From contig OZ005609.1 of assembly GCA_963930655.1 (NCBI GenBank), forward strand, positions 10,894,501 to 10,958,500: 64,000 nt of DNA, given 5' to 3'. The first letter of the stretch is position 1, and every line of letters starts with the position of its first letter. This document shows positions 1-9,639 of this stretch, in pieces. The position numbers were made by a program, and so were the translations under genes. This stretch comes from Myrica gale. Its lineage: Eukaryota; Streptophyta; Magnoliopsida; Fagales; Myricaceae. A model generated the notes under the pieces. It saw nothing but the letters and a program-made list of their open reading frames with translations. It searched no databases and was not told the DNA's origin.

Positions 1-584
1 ACTCGACCACATGAATGGGCTATGCCTTGGTCCGTTTCTTCTCATGTGCCGGATGGCCAATCCAAATAATTGTCTCAGAACTTTGTCTTCGTATAACTGA
101 AAAGTAGTGGGGAATAGAGGGGAAAAACACTCCAAATTAAGTAGCTAGTGGGCCTCATCAATAATATACCTCAATGACTTGAGTTAGACTTTCTAAGTGG
201 GGTTCAGTACTATATGATCTCCATTAACAACGGGATATATTAACCTGGCTACAAAGATGACAACACGATGGTTCGAAGAACGGAATTTTGATCAGCCCCA
301 CAAAATTCGCAAAAAGATCTGTAACGATGTTCAATGATTTTTTTTTATTTCTATTTTTTTGACAATCTCTTCACAATGGTTTCATGCAAGTGGCCTCGAA
401 GAGCTAATTCTGAGCTACGTCCTTGAGTTAAGGCGTATTGATCATCAAGATTTTCCTGAGTTTTGAACGGGAAAAAAACAAAAGAGAGAGAGAGAACAAA
501 GAACTGTGACTCTTCTATATATCAATTAATGTTGAATTGTTCAGCAGCTGGTTGGACGCTCATATATACTGAAAACTTTTGCAG
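1..584 (+). other. Upstream intron of the sulfate transporter
   Basis: No coding segment of the transporter family is visible here. The first recognisable exon opens after an AG at 583-584 in the middle of the protein, so this stretch is most simply the 3' part of a long intron whose 5' exons lie outside the window. It contains short A/T runs and a GA run near 483-495 and nothing else I can name. The alternative is a 5'-truncated gene copy. Confidence 0.5.
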
Positions 585-2778
585 ATTGGACACTTGAAGA
601 AGGGGCTGAATCCCCCGTCCTTTGCAGATCTAGTGTTTGTCTCTCCTCATCTTACATTGGCTATTAAGACTGGCATCATCACCGGCGTCATAGCACTCGC
701 TGTAAGCACCCTTTTAAGTCTTCGGTCGATAGAGCTGACCAGCCGATTTCGTTCCCAATACTGTTTGAGCTGTGAAACAAAATAGATTATAATTTACCTA
801 AGCATTTCAAAAGAATTGACGTTGGAGTCCCATACTGAATATCTTCCCAAGTACGATAAATTCATACCATTTCCTTCTAAAACTAATATTAATTGGAGGT
901 TCTTAGTATCATTATTAGCGTGGAACAGACCAATACGATTGATCAATCATGACACCAGGATGGGCTGAAGCACAAAAAAGAAAAGGACATCAACCTCCGA
1001 GTAGCCATGAAGATATAATTGTTGATGGTTATGTGCAGGAAGGAATAGCTGTGGGAAGAAGTTTTGCCATGTTCAAGAATTACCATATTGATGGGAACAA
1101 GGAGATGATTGCTTTTGGAATGATGAACATTGCTGGTTCTTGCACATCTTGCTACCTCACCACAGGTATACTTTTTGATTTACGTACCCATCCTTTCATT
1201 TCGTCTCCCATTTCCAACCCATTGCTTTTCATATGATATTGTGCCCAATCAAGCATGCTAGTACCGCCTAATTAGTTTCTCTTTTTGCTAGCTAACTTTT
1301 AATTTCGCCATTGACATGTAATTTCAGGACCATTCTCTCGATCAGCAGTGAATTACAATGCAGGATGCAAGACAGCAGTATCGAACATTGTTATGGCTAT
1401 TGCAGTAATGTTCACGTTGTTATTCCTGACACCCTTGTTCCATTACACTCCTCTTGTGGTGCTGGCAGCCATTATAATCTCTGCGATGCTCGGTCTCATA
1501 GATTATGAAGCGGCCCTCCATCTCTGGCAGGTTGACAAATTCGACTTTGTAGTGTGCATGAGCGCATATATTGGTGTGGTTTTTGGCAGCGTCGAGATTG
1601 GCCTAGTCTTAGCGGTAAGAACGGCCCTTGGCCTCATAAATTCCTGTATCATGACCAAAAAGAACACTTGTGTGACCTCTGTTAAAACTCACTAATATCA
1701 ACGACTGAATAGTTAAACGTACAAGTGCAGGTGGCGATATCTTTGCTCAGAGTGCTTCTGTTCATCTCCAGACCCAGGACCTTGGCACTTGGAAACTTGC
1801 CAAATTCATTGATTTACAGAAACGTTGAACAGTACCCAAATGCAAACAGTGTACCTGGAATTCTCATCCTTGAAATTGATGCTCCCATTTACTTTGCCAA
1901 TGCAAGCTACTTAAGAGAGAGGTAAACTTAAATCTTGGTTAGCATGTGGTAATTTTGAAACGTACAAACAAATATAAAATTGGGTCTCACATGCACCTTC
2001 CAACTTATGTTAATCCCCTATAACTAACAAAAAGCTCTATGAATTTGTTTCTTAGGATTGCAAGGTGGATTGATGAGGAAGAAGAAAGAATAAAATCTTC
2101 AGAAGAAACCAGCTTACAGTACGTTATACTGGATATGAGTGGTAAGTGATGGATCCGGAAATGACAGAAAGGATTTAATGCATTATCTTTCCAGCGGAAA
2201 TCTCAAACTTCCAAACCTATGACATGCGATATTTTTTTTTTTGGCTGACAGCTGTTGGTAACATTGATACGAGCGGAATTAGCATGCTTGAAGAGATGAT
2301 GAAGGCTGTTGACAGAAAAGGGCTCAAGGTACATTCTTCCTCTCTAATATTCCTCTGCAAATTACTTGTATGCATCCTGTCACCAAACATATATATTTGC
2401 GGTTTGCGAATGAGTTCTGCCTCAGTTGGTACCAGCTTCTCTGTTTCGAGAAAATCTTGTCATGGGTCGAATCTTCGCAATGCCTAAACGAAAAAAAGAC
2501 AAAAAACAAAATTAATTATTTTACTTTGCTATTTCTTATTTACGACTCTTATCAGTTCTAGCTTTTTCTTTCTGTATGGTATCTATTAGCTTGTATTGGC
2601 CAACCCTGGAGGCGAGGTGATGAAGAAGCTGAACAAGTCCAAGTTTATTGAAAACATAGGTGAAGAATGGATCTACTTGACAGTTGGAGAGGCAGTTGGA
2701 GCATGCAACTACATGCTTCACACAGGCAAATCGAGCCCTGTGAAAGATCATGAAGTAGAGACATGGAACAACGTCTGA
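585..2778 (+). CDS. SULTR3: Group 3 sulfate transporter (SULTR3), C-terminal part
   Basis: This is an SLC26/SulP proton-coupled sulfate transporter of plant group 3, an integral membrane protein. Seven exons read in phase: 585-701, 1039-1165, 1328-1614, 1731-1921, 2056-2141, 2252-2328 and 2590-2778, giving 357 residues to the stop TGA at 2776-2778. Visible family landmarks are GHLKKGLNPPSFADL at the start, EGIAVGRSFAMFKNYHIDG, SCTSCYLTTGPFSRSAVN across an intron, and the long hydrophobic stretches of the last membrane spans in exon 3. A cytoplasmic STAS domain follows (LEIDAPIYFANASYLRERI, then VGNIDTSGISMLEEM) and the protein ends in WNNV. The family is usually about 650 residues, so roughly the first 45 percent is missing upstream. 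No stop or frameshift is seen in the exons. The exact member (3;1 or 3;2 type) is not decided. Confidence 0.93.
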
Positions 2779-3540
2779 ACTAATAATTAGTTTGAGTATT
2801 ACACGTATGAATGTGCAATATTAATCATATATGACGAAGCTGCAGCACATTAGACTCGCGCGCGGCCGTACGTTGGATCAGCAAAAGAATGAGTCTTAAT
2901 TGTTTCAATGCTTCTTCATGACTTCGAGGTGTTTAATTTCCCCCTCTCAACAGTATGAAAGTTGTATACTAAATAGCTGCTATCCAACGTCGGAGGTGCA
3001 ATAAGCATTCTCCGTTCTCTCACTACAACAATTCTGACTTTCAGCGGCTAAAGTTTCAATGGCGAAACTGCTTTTGTCGCTGAAATGAAATTCACATTTC
3101 AGCCACGAAAATTATGTTTCGTCACTGATTACGAAAATGAAAAATATTCGGCGACGAACAAAAAAAATCATCACCAAAACATCTGTTCGAACATATATTA
3201 TCCGTTCGAACTGGAAGATAAGGCAATTAAATTAATATAATAATGCACCCAAACATGTTCGAACGAGAACGTTCGTTTGAACTGTATTCGGCGACGCCTT
3301 AATTAATTCTGTTACAAATAATTTTGCTGTTGTAGGTTAGAATTTTTTAGTGACAAAATATTTTCATCGCAAAAAGTAAACAAGAGTTCAAACAAAAAAC
3401 TTCGTTCAACCGAAACGTATTGGCAACAACATATTCTAATCGTCGCTGAATTGAAGAATATTGGTCTACATTTGTTCAAACATGAGTACCCGTTCGAACA
3501 ACAACTACCACGTGGTCACTTATGGTTCGATGTTACGTGG

Positions 3541-3985
3541 GCGTAGCAAGCAACGGCTCTTCGTTGCCTGTAACGCCTGAACACGTTCGAACAACTATAC
3601 TAGTTCGAACGAAATGTGCCAGATGTGTTATTCTGATTCGTTGTTGAGTGAGGCATCGCAGACAACGTCTCTTCATTGCTTGTAACGCTCGAACATGTTC
3701 GAACGACACACTGGTTCGAACGAGGTGTGCCATATGTGTTGATTTGGTTGGTTGGTGAGTGAAGCGTCGCAAGCAACATCTTTTCGTTGCCTGTAACACC
3801 TGTGCATGTTCGAACAACACCTCTCGTTCAAACTAGAGGTGCCAGATGTCTTCTGGTTCGTTAGTGAGTGAGGCGTCGCAGCAACGTCTTTTCGATGCCT
3901 ACGACTCCTGATATTGGTCGAAGTAGTTTAACTCATTCGAACATGTTCGCTGGATTGTGTCACATGTCAATATTAGCCCTGTTGA
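3541..3985. repeat. Tandem array, about four units of ~110 bp
   Basis: The core gcgtcgcaagcaacgtcttt, variously changed, begins near 3541, 3653, 3764 and 3873, giving periods of about 112, 111 and 109 bp. Each unit then runs through a short 'cgttgcctgtaacgcctg' block, a TTCGAAC-containing pair and a 'tgccagatgtgtt' block. Units differ by substitutions and small indels, the last one most. The TTCGAA palindrome recurs many times here and in the flanks (3180-4090). An open frame on the minus strand through the array is a by-product of the repeat. Confidence 0.85.
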
Positions 3986-4989
3986 TTTGTGGCATCTGTC
4001 CAAAGTACGTTCGAACTGCAATGGTAGTTTGAACAAATACCAATCGTCGTCTTCCTTTGGAATGCTCTGGTTTTAAAATGTTGTTTGTTCGAATTAAAAG
4101 TACCATGCACGCTGCATTTCGTCCACCAATGTAGAGATCATTTTCTCCATAGATTGTGATCAGCCTCAAGTGGTTACCATCACTTTTGCCATTTATCAGG
4201 TACATGGATCATCTCAAGTCCGTTTCTTTGTCTTTCTTGCTTATTTTCCTTAACATTTTCTTGCTAGTTTACGGTACTTTTTTTATTTTTTCCGCGTCTT
4301 CCTGCCTAAACGCGGCTGATAAACAAACCACCGATATATATACTGTTATACGATATAGATCATTAGAACATATATGTACTTGCTTGCCTTATGTTGAGTT
4401 GAAGTATCATACACAGCGTAAAGTTTTTATTACCATTATTAGTGACGAATTCTAGAACAAAGTTTGTATTTACTCATCAAACACCTATATATTTCAAATC
4501 TGTTATTTTCTCTAACATTATTCCTAGTTATCTTAGTGTTTTAATTGTATGTTGGCATGTTGTTGGTGCACACGTACCACTTACATCCCATGAACAAAGA
4601 GGCATGCAATTCCTCTAATATTTTCCATTTATCTTAGTTTGTTAATTGTGTTGGCATGTTGTTGAGGTCGTTTTCATTAAATGTCCATTTATTCCATAAA
4701 CAATGCTCTAAACTTCAATCAACAAAGATGCATGCAATTTTATGTTCATTTGCACTCGAGGGAATGTTTATTTTGGCTGCTTACGAATTCTTTTTTTAAT
4801 TTATATATATTTAGTTTTATGCTTACAATATGTTATATGTGGAGTGATTTATAAGTACAAATCGTTGTAGATATAGGTACAAATAGTTTATGCTGATTCA
4901 TATTTATTTTGCTACAAATAGTTTGTTAAAGGAATAATTATGATTTTATTTAGATAATCACTTTATTTTGAATATATAAGAATTATTTT

Positions 4990-5825
4990 TAACTTGAATT
5001 CTTTTGCAGCTTTTAAAATGACACCAAGAAGTGCATCCTCAGCTTCACAAACGACTCAATCTAGAGATTCATTGTCTCTAGCTCAGCATCAAGCGTTGAT
5101 TTACAAGAGACCGGCTGTTATTGAGCGAGTTGTTCGCTTGAGGGATTTTAGCAATTTGGAGTATGAAGGTCACAATATACAGTCTAACTTTGTACAGAGG
5201 GGATGATATTGTGCATGACTTCTATGCACAAGTTCTCATTGTTGATGTCAATATTGAGGAGCTGACTATCAAAGTGAGGGGAGTCTTTTTCACGCTATCT
5301 GCTAATATTATTGCTCAATTTATTGGATTACTGAAACCCCAGGCGTGGACATACCCGACCATTGGCCCTCCGTTTGACATGACACTGAAATAAGTATGGA
5401 AGGAAGTGACGGGTGTAGATATGACTGTGCCATCTACATTGATATACCATCGAGAAATGACAGCATTCTTCTGAATGCTTCATCTTATTGTCGTTTGGAA
5501 TATGGCGCCGAAACATCATTGGACCGACTTTAATTTCGAGCGCGGATTCTTTCTCATTATGGTTGTGCGTCTACATCCGAGCGAGATGGTCTTCCATATG
5601 GTTTACTAATCTCGCGCATGTTGGTAGCTGCTGGTGCTCTTATTTTGCCTGATGAGAAGATACGAAGAGGTAAATCAGTCACTTATGAGGTGGGTCAGAG
5701 CTCCTCCATGGATGGACATGTTATTGGGAGAGTTTAGAGAGATGATGGACCAACGATTTGAAAAGATTGAAATGGAGATCCGTGAACTAAGGATGAAGCA
5801 GACACTTGATCATCTACTATGTTAG
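4990..5825 (+). pseudogene. Decayed plant-transposon protein (PF20167-like)
   Basis: The translation in this stretch includes MTPRSASSASQTTQSRDSL, then FYAQVLIVDVNIEELTIKVR, GVFFTLSANIIAQFIGL and, further on, a charged C-terminal segment MDQRFEKIEMEIRELRMKQ. The pattern 'fyAqvl.vd...l.v.VRGv.f..s...I..fiGL' resembles the 'putative plant transposon protein' domain that is widespread in plant mobile elements. The coding trace is split over more than one frame and is not a working gene. It sits in the probable CACTA remnant, which suits an accessory transposon protein, but the assignment is from memory of the family pattern. Confidence 0.45.
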
Positions 5826-6310
5826 TATTTTGTGTAACACAGTGATACAAAATGTCTAACACTTTCTAATTTCATATGGTATAAGGATATTTATCTTTCA
5901 AATTCAAGCCGTTTTAGTTTTTTTAAAACATTAATCATATTAGAAGGTTTGCCAAGGCTTAGTTTTGAGAGTCATGTCACATTAACCTTATCAAATAAAT
6001 TTTCAATCTTTTTTCGTGTTACCTTTTGCAGAAAGAGTAGGCATCAATTTATGAAATTGATGAAATTTGGTAGTTCATGAACTCAATGTGTTAAAAGTGG
6101 TAATTTAGACCCCTATTTAAAATTGGCTTGGTAGTTGAAGGGCTCAAAGTGATGTTTCCCCTTAGTACAATAAAATCAGTATAATTGCAGTTCTTTCATG
6201 TCATAATTATTAATTTTATATGAAAAATTGATTAAGGGATATTAATCCAAGTTGTGATTTAAATTGATGAAATAATATGATTTATGTTTTATTTTATAAC
6301 TTGAGATTAA
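5826..6310. other. Intergenic, AT-rich
   Basis: No gene is seen. At 6060-6180 there is text of the kind found in Mutator-type terminal repeats ('tagttcatgaactcaatgtg', 'ggtagttgaagggctcaaag'), without a visible partner. The rest is AT-rich spacer up to the target duplication of the Pack-MULE. Confidence 0.4.
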
Positions 6311-6319
6311 ATTAAATTT

Positions 6320-6475
6320 GGGGTAAAGTCATAGTTAGCCTCATATCTTTGAGGCAAAATCAAGTTACGATCCTTATTTTTCAAACCAATAATTTGATAC
6401 CCTTATGTTTCAAAATCACTCACTCAATCTTTGCCCCCCGTTTAAATTTACCTTCAAATGAGACGATTTTTCGTG
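6320..6475 (+). repeat. Left terminal inverted repeat of the Pack-MULE
   Basis: It pairs with 8651-8800. Shared words in order are agttagcc.catatctttg, caaaatcaagttacga, tatttttcaaacca, aatttgata, atgtttcaaaatcactca and gagacgatttttcgtg. The same family of terminal repeat recurs at both ends of the 50084-50605 element. Confidence 0.92.
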
Positions 6476-6577
6476 CACGTGCGTTTCACGTGCCTCTATT
6501 CCACCTGAAATGACAAGAATGCCCTAAGTGAGTGTGAGAAAAATCTTCAACCCTCTCTCCTTCGAAATCATCAATCC

Positions 6578-6663
6578 TGCACTTGAGTTGCGCTTGGACG
6601 GTGGAATGTAGATTTTTGTGAAGACTTTGACTGGGAAAACCATAACCTTGGAGGTCGAAAGCG
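6578..6663 (+). pseudogene. Polyubiquitin fragment captured in the Pack-MULE
   Basis: The stretch spans the junction between two ubiquitin repeats. The end of one unit reads approximately L-x-LRL-x-GG, followed directly by the start of the next, M-stop-IFVKTLTGKTITLEVES. The second codon of the new unit, CAG (Q) in ubiquitin, is TAG here (6609-6611), so the frame is closed. The match stops abruptly at about 6663, where formin sequence begins without a spacer. Preservation of the repeat junction shows that the source was a polyubiquitin gene and not a ribosomal fusion. It is not functional. Confidence 0.8.
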
Positions 6664-7058
6664 AAGGGGACCACACAAGACTGGCCGATGCTGAAGCTTT
6701 CCTGTACCACCTCCTGAAAGTTGTTCCATCAGCTTTTACTCGTATTAATGTCATGCTTTTCAGATTGAATTACGACTCTGCCCGAGGGAACACCTAAGCC
6801 TTCAACCTTAATGCTCTGCTAAAACTCTCTGATGTTAAAAGCACTGATGGAAGGACTACTTTGCTCCATTTTGTCGTCGAAGAAGCAGTTCGGTCTGAGG
6901 GAAAACGATGTGCAATGAACAGGAACAATAGCTTTGGTCGCAGCAGTAGCCGTGGCAGCAAGGGCAGCTCTAATGCCGAGGGTTTAACACCGAAGGAGGA
7001 AAGAGAGAAGGAATATAAAATGCTACCCCTGCTTCAATACCAGAAATGGAAGTTTTAA
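6664..7058 (+). pseudogene. Formin FH2-domain fragment captured in the Pack-MULE
   Basis: The translation reads TRLADAEAFLYHLLKVVPSA, then FTRINVMLFRLNYDS, then ARGNT[18 protein letters not shown], [20 protein letters not shown] and [19 protein letters not shown]. These are consecutive landmarks of the FH2 domain of a plant class I formin, an actin nucleator. Between NYDS and ARGN the family has about 40 more residues, so an internal piece is missing, perhaps an exon lost at capture. One in-frame stop (TAA near 6796) falls in 'ARGN.AFNL'. The 3' end trails off into AT-rich DNA at about 7060-7120. Confidence 0.8.
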
Positions 7059-7124
7059 TTGTGCTTTCTTTGCGTTAAATACTTTCTAGATATTTTCCCT
7101 TCAACTTTATCTTTATCTTTTAGT

Positions 7125-7935
7125 TCTCTTGAATAATTGTATTCTTGAAACGTGGTCCTTGGAACGCGTAAATGGCTTGGCTTTTTCTACAAACACAACA
7201 GGAGAGAGTGTTGGATCCATGGAATTGCAGGACTCTAGAAACTTAGTATTGCTTGCCAAGGATAAAAGTATTCTTTGGCAGAGTTTTAGCCATCCCACTG
7301 ATACCCTTTTACCTGGCCAGGTGTTCTAGGAAGGAATGATGCTTAAAAGTTTTCCAAACCACAATAACTTGTCTCATTATCTTGAATTCATATCAGGTGA
7401 TATGGTCTTGTATGCTGGTTATATTGGAATGGATGGAGGGTCAAATGTTTTGGCAATTCCTCACGAGGGGATGAATCAAGATAAAGGACACACAGCGTAT
7501 TCTATTCCGAAATAGCAGCACCATCAACATTCTTCTTCGAATTTCAACAATTTCACTGTCAAGGTCCATTCAGTTTCTCTGGTGTCCAATTCCTGGGATT
7601 TTTATAATGAAAACGGACATTTACTTATGCGATTTTTCTTCTCTGACTATAATGGTACCAATGCCTTGTGGGCTGCTATTTTAGGCTCTGATGGCTCCAT
7701 ATCATTCTATAACGTTCAGAAGGGAAACAGTGTCACACCTGAGGCAACTAAGATACCACAAAATTACTGCAGTATTCCAGAGCCTTGTGACCCTTATTAT
7801 GTGTGTTATTTTGATAACTGGTGCCAATGCCCTTTACTTCTCAGCTTTAAATTTAATTGCAAACCTCAGACTCTCTCGACATGCAACAGTTCAAAAAGTT
7901 CAGTGGAGCTTTTATTTGTTGGCGAGAAGCTGGGA
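7125..7935 (+). pseudogene. S-domain (G-type lectin) receptor kinase fragment in the Pack-MULE
   Basis: The piece covers the extracellular half of an SD2-5-like G-type lectin S-receptor-like kinase. Visible in order: GSMELQDSRNLVLLAKDKS and ILWQSFSHPTDTLLPGQ (end of the bulb-lectin domain), SWDFYNENGHLLMRFFFSD and ALWAAILGSDGSISFYNV (S-locus region), then CSIPEPCDPYYVCYFDNWCQ (EGF/PAN-like cysteines). The kinase domain is absent. At least two in-frame stops are present (7327-7329 and 7513-7515). The match breaks off after [10 protein letters not shown], where minus-strand armadillo sequence begins with no gap. Confidence 0.83.
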
Positions 7936-8325
7936 TGGCTCCAGCACTTTCAACACATGCACAAATGTCTTCACTGTGACAGCATAAGTTTTGCAAAACA
8001 TGAGTTGCATCCTCTTTCGCCTTCTGAGATCCTGTCTCCAACAAAGGCACTAGAGGAGGAATCCCACCAGTAGCTGTGATGGTCCACTTGTTGTCATCAA
8101 CTTGGTCGGTCAATATCGCAAGCAACTGAACAGCATACTCTTGATGCTGCTCACTGGATAAGCCCTGCAACGATATCAGCAACTGAATTCCTTCTCTCAT
8201 TCCAATTGCTTCCCAGATTCCTACCCCATCACAGCATAAGCTTATCACGAGGCTTTAGTAGCATTACAAGAATATCTTCTGCCTGTGACACACCAAAAGT
8301 TTCCTTGTCCGCATCAGAGTTGTGC
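7936..8325 (-). pseudogene. CSI1-like armadillo-repeat fragment, antisense, in the Pack-MULE
   Basis: Read on the minus strand it gives DADKETFGVSQAEDILVMLL, then [60 protein letters not shown] and [20 protein letters not shown]. This is the N-terminal armadillo region of the CELLULOSE SYNTHASE INTERACTIVE 1 family, which links cellulose synthase complexes to cortical microtubules. The family protein is about 2100 residues, and only some 115 are here. The reading is open over most of the piece but lacks a start and any downstream domain. It points against the other three captured pieces. Confidence 0.78.
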
Positions 8326-8650
8326 TAAAAAACCATAAACTGAAATGAAGAGGGAGGAAACGCCAAATGGATTTGGACGTTTGCGTGGGCTAATCGGGAA
8401 AAAGACGCAAAGTGGAAAATACAAGCAAAGGTGGTGAAGATTGCACCCCATAAAAAGACGAAATAAAAAACCAAAGAAAAAGAAGGGTGGAAATGACGTT
8501 GCGGTGTGGAGTGAACTCGGAAAGAGTCTTCGGTGGTTGCTCGAGGAGAGCCAAGATCGAAAGAGAGGGACTTGTACGGGCAGCGAAACAAAGAGAGCAA
8601 AGGTAGTATGGTCATCCACCAATCACTTATCAAGGTCACTCTGGTCATTT

Positions 8651-8800
8651 CACGAAAAATCGTCTCATTTGACAATGAATTTAAACGGGGCGACGATTGA
8701 GTGATTTTGAAACATAGGAGTATCAAATTGTTGGTTTGAAAAATAAAGGTCGTAACTTGATTTTGCCCCAAAGATATGGGGCTAACTATGAGTTTACCCC
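8651..8800 (-). repeat. Right terminal inverted repeat of the Pack-MULE
   Basis: It is the inverted partner of 6320-6475 and is followed by the 9-bp target duplication ATTAAATTT at 8801-8809. The inner side, at about 8330-8650, contains purine-rich text with no recognised gene. Confidence 0.92.
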
Positions 8801-8809
8801 ATTAAATTT

Positions 8810-9164
8810 TCATGCAAATACCTTCACAAGTCCATGAGGTTTGACCTGTTCCCAAATTGACCATCAAGGTTCATTTTTTTCCTAAAAATATCCCTAAGAT
8901 TTAGACCCAATCCCATTATACAAATCCTTCTGTCAACTTAATGGACGAAATTACACACGTGACTAACTATTTACACGAGAAAATGGATAGCTCGATTAAA
9001 AAATAATAACAAAAGATTAAATGGAAAGTCACGGTAAAAAAACTGGTCAAAACTTCCGAAAAACCCCCAAAACCGGCATAATCACACCCGAAAGCCCAAA
9101 ATCTACAGAGAGGAATCGGAATAAGAATTGTTGTTGATTGTAGTTGAAGAAGAAGAAGAAGAAG
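8810..9164. other. Intergenic, transposon-terminus-like text
   Basis: 8815-8965 reads 'ccatgaggtttgacctgttc ... ccctaagatttagaccc', the style of another Mutator-type terminal repeat, but no inverted partner was found. 8966-9164 leads into a GAA run just before the ATG of the CUE-protein piece and looks like that gene's 5' leader. Confidence 0.4.
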
Positions 9165-9297
9165 ATGTCTGCTGCTGTGTGTGGGAGCAAGAGATCTTTC
9201 TTCGAAGAGCTTCCTCTGTCGCCTCCAGTCTCCAAGAAGCTCCGCTTCTCCTCTTCCTCTTCGCCGATTCAATTTGTTGCGTCGTCACTCCTCGATC
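9165..9297 (+). pseudogene. First-exon fragment of a plant CUE-domain protein
   Basis: From the ATG at 9165 it reads MSAAVCGSKRSFFEELP, then SPPVSKKLRFSSSSSP and SSLLDR. This resembles the N-terminus of the small plant CUE-domain (ubiquitin-binding) protein family. In that family the residues D-Q-L-x-x-L-F-P follow 'SLLD' and begin the CUE helix bundle. Here the sequence switches at about 9294-9297 to an unrelated segment that recurs inverted at 13081-13324. The CUE domain itself is missing, so this is a piece and not a gene. The call is from memory of the N-terminal signature. Confidence 0.55.
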
Positions 9298-9572
9298 GGC
9301 CAGGGTTATTGTGTGAGTTTCAGAGGGTGTGAGTGGTGTGAGTCGACGATGAGGATTTGTTGGGTTAGATTGGACGGTGAGATTGATGGCCAGCACATTA
9401 CTGAGCGACCCATCAATTTCTACCCGACCCGGCTCCATCTCAACCCGGCTCCCGCATCCCCCCAAATTTCGAAATTTTCCCCCAAAATTCGAGCTGAAGC
9501 AAGCCCTAGCTTTCGTCTTCGAGCTCCCACTTCGATTTTCCACTTCGCTTCAGCCTTCGACTCCTCCGGAAG
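9294..9572 (+). repeat. Left copy of a long inverted repeat around the XTH fragment
   Basis: This segment is the inverted counterpart of 13081-13324. Exact shared words are gccagggttattgtgtgag at the outer edge and gccttcgactcctccggaag at the inner edge. Between them the copies keep the same order (gtgtgagtggtgtga, then a diverged middle, then acccggctcc) but differ by many substitutions and indels. Beyond the inner edge, about 9573-9640 still resembles the GRXS17 piece next to the right copy, in a decayed form. Confidence 0.72.
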
Positions 9573-9639
9573 TGAATACTGGGCGTGCTTCTTGGTGCTA
9601 CTGCTCCCAGTTCCTTAGTATTTTCGCTTCCAAAAGTGA

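Larger units (their letters stand above)
3021..5830. mobile_element. CACTA-like DNA transposon remnant (one terminus seen)
   Basis: At 3021 the sequence opens with CACTACAACAATTCTGACT, the form of terminus seen in plant CACTA (En/Spm) elements, followed by sub-terminal text rich in short repeated words (gcgacgaa, cgttcgaac). A tandem array lies inside at 3541-3985, and 4990-5825 carries a decayed plant-transposon protein. I could not find the matching inverted terminus or a 3-bp target duplication, so the right limit is a guess placed after the last coding trace. The alternative is a Mutator-type or composite element. Confidence 0.4.
6320..8800. mobile_element. Pack-MULE carrying four host gene fragments
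   Basis: This is a non-autonomous Mutator-like element of 2481 bp. Its ends are inverted copies starting ggggtaaagtcatagttag (left, 6320) and ggggtaaactcatagttag (right, read on the minus strand from 8800). The terminal inverted repeat runs about 150-155 bp (6320-6475 and 8651-8800) with roughly nine bases in ten identical by eye, and weaker similarity goes on for some 30 bp. Immediately outside lies a perfect 9-bp target duplication, ATTAAATTT, at 6311-6319 and 8801-8809, which is diagnostic for the superfamily. No transposase is present. The interior is a mosaic: polyubiquitin, formin FH2 and S-domain kinase pieces on the plus strand, then an armadillo-protein piece on the minus strand. The fragments contain stops and gaps, so no fused protein is made. 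About 8330-8640 is not recognised. Confidence 0.93.

Noticed and set aside
3541-3985. Regularly spaced repeats as a CRISPR array
   Set aside because: The whole ~110-bp unit is repeated, with no unique spacers, and the context is a plant nuclear transposon remnant.
8314-8771. Minus-strand frames at the right end of the Pack-MULE as a transposase remnant
   Set aside because: No MURA-like or zinc-finger motif is visible, and the frames run across the terminal repeat.
6320-8800. The mosaic as a functional fused receptor or cytoskeletal gene
   Set aside because: Stops, an internal gap and opposite orientations exclude a single product.
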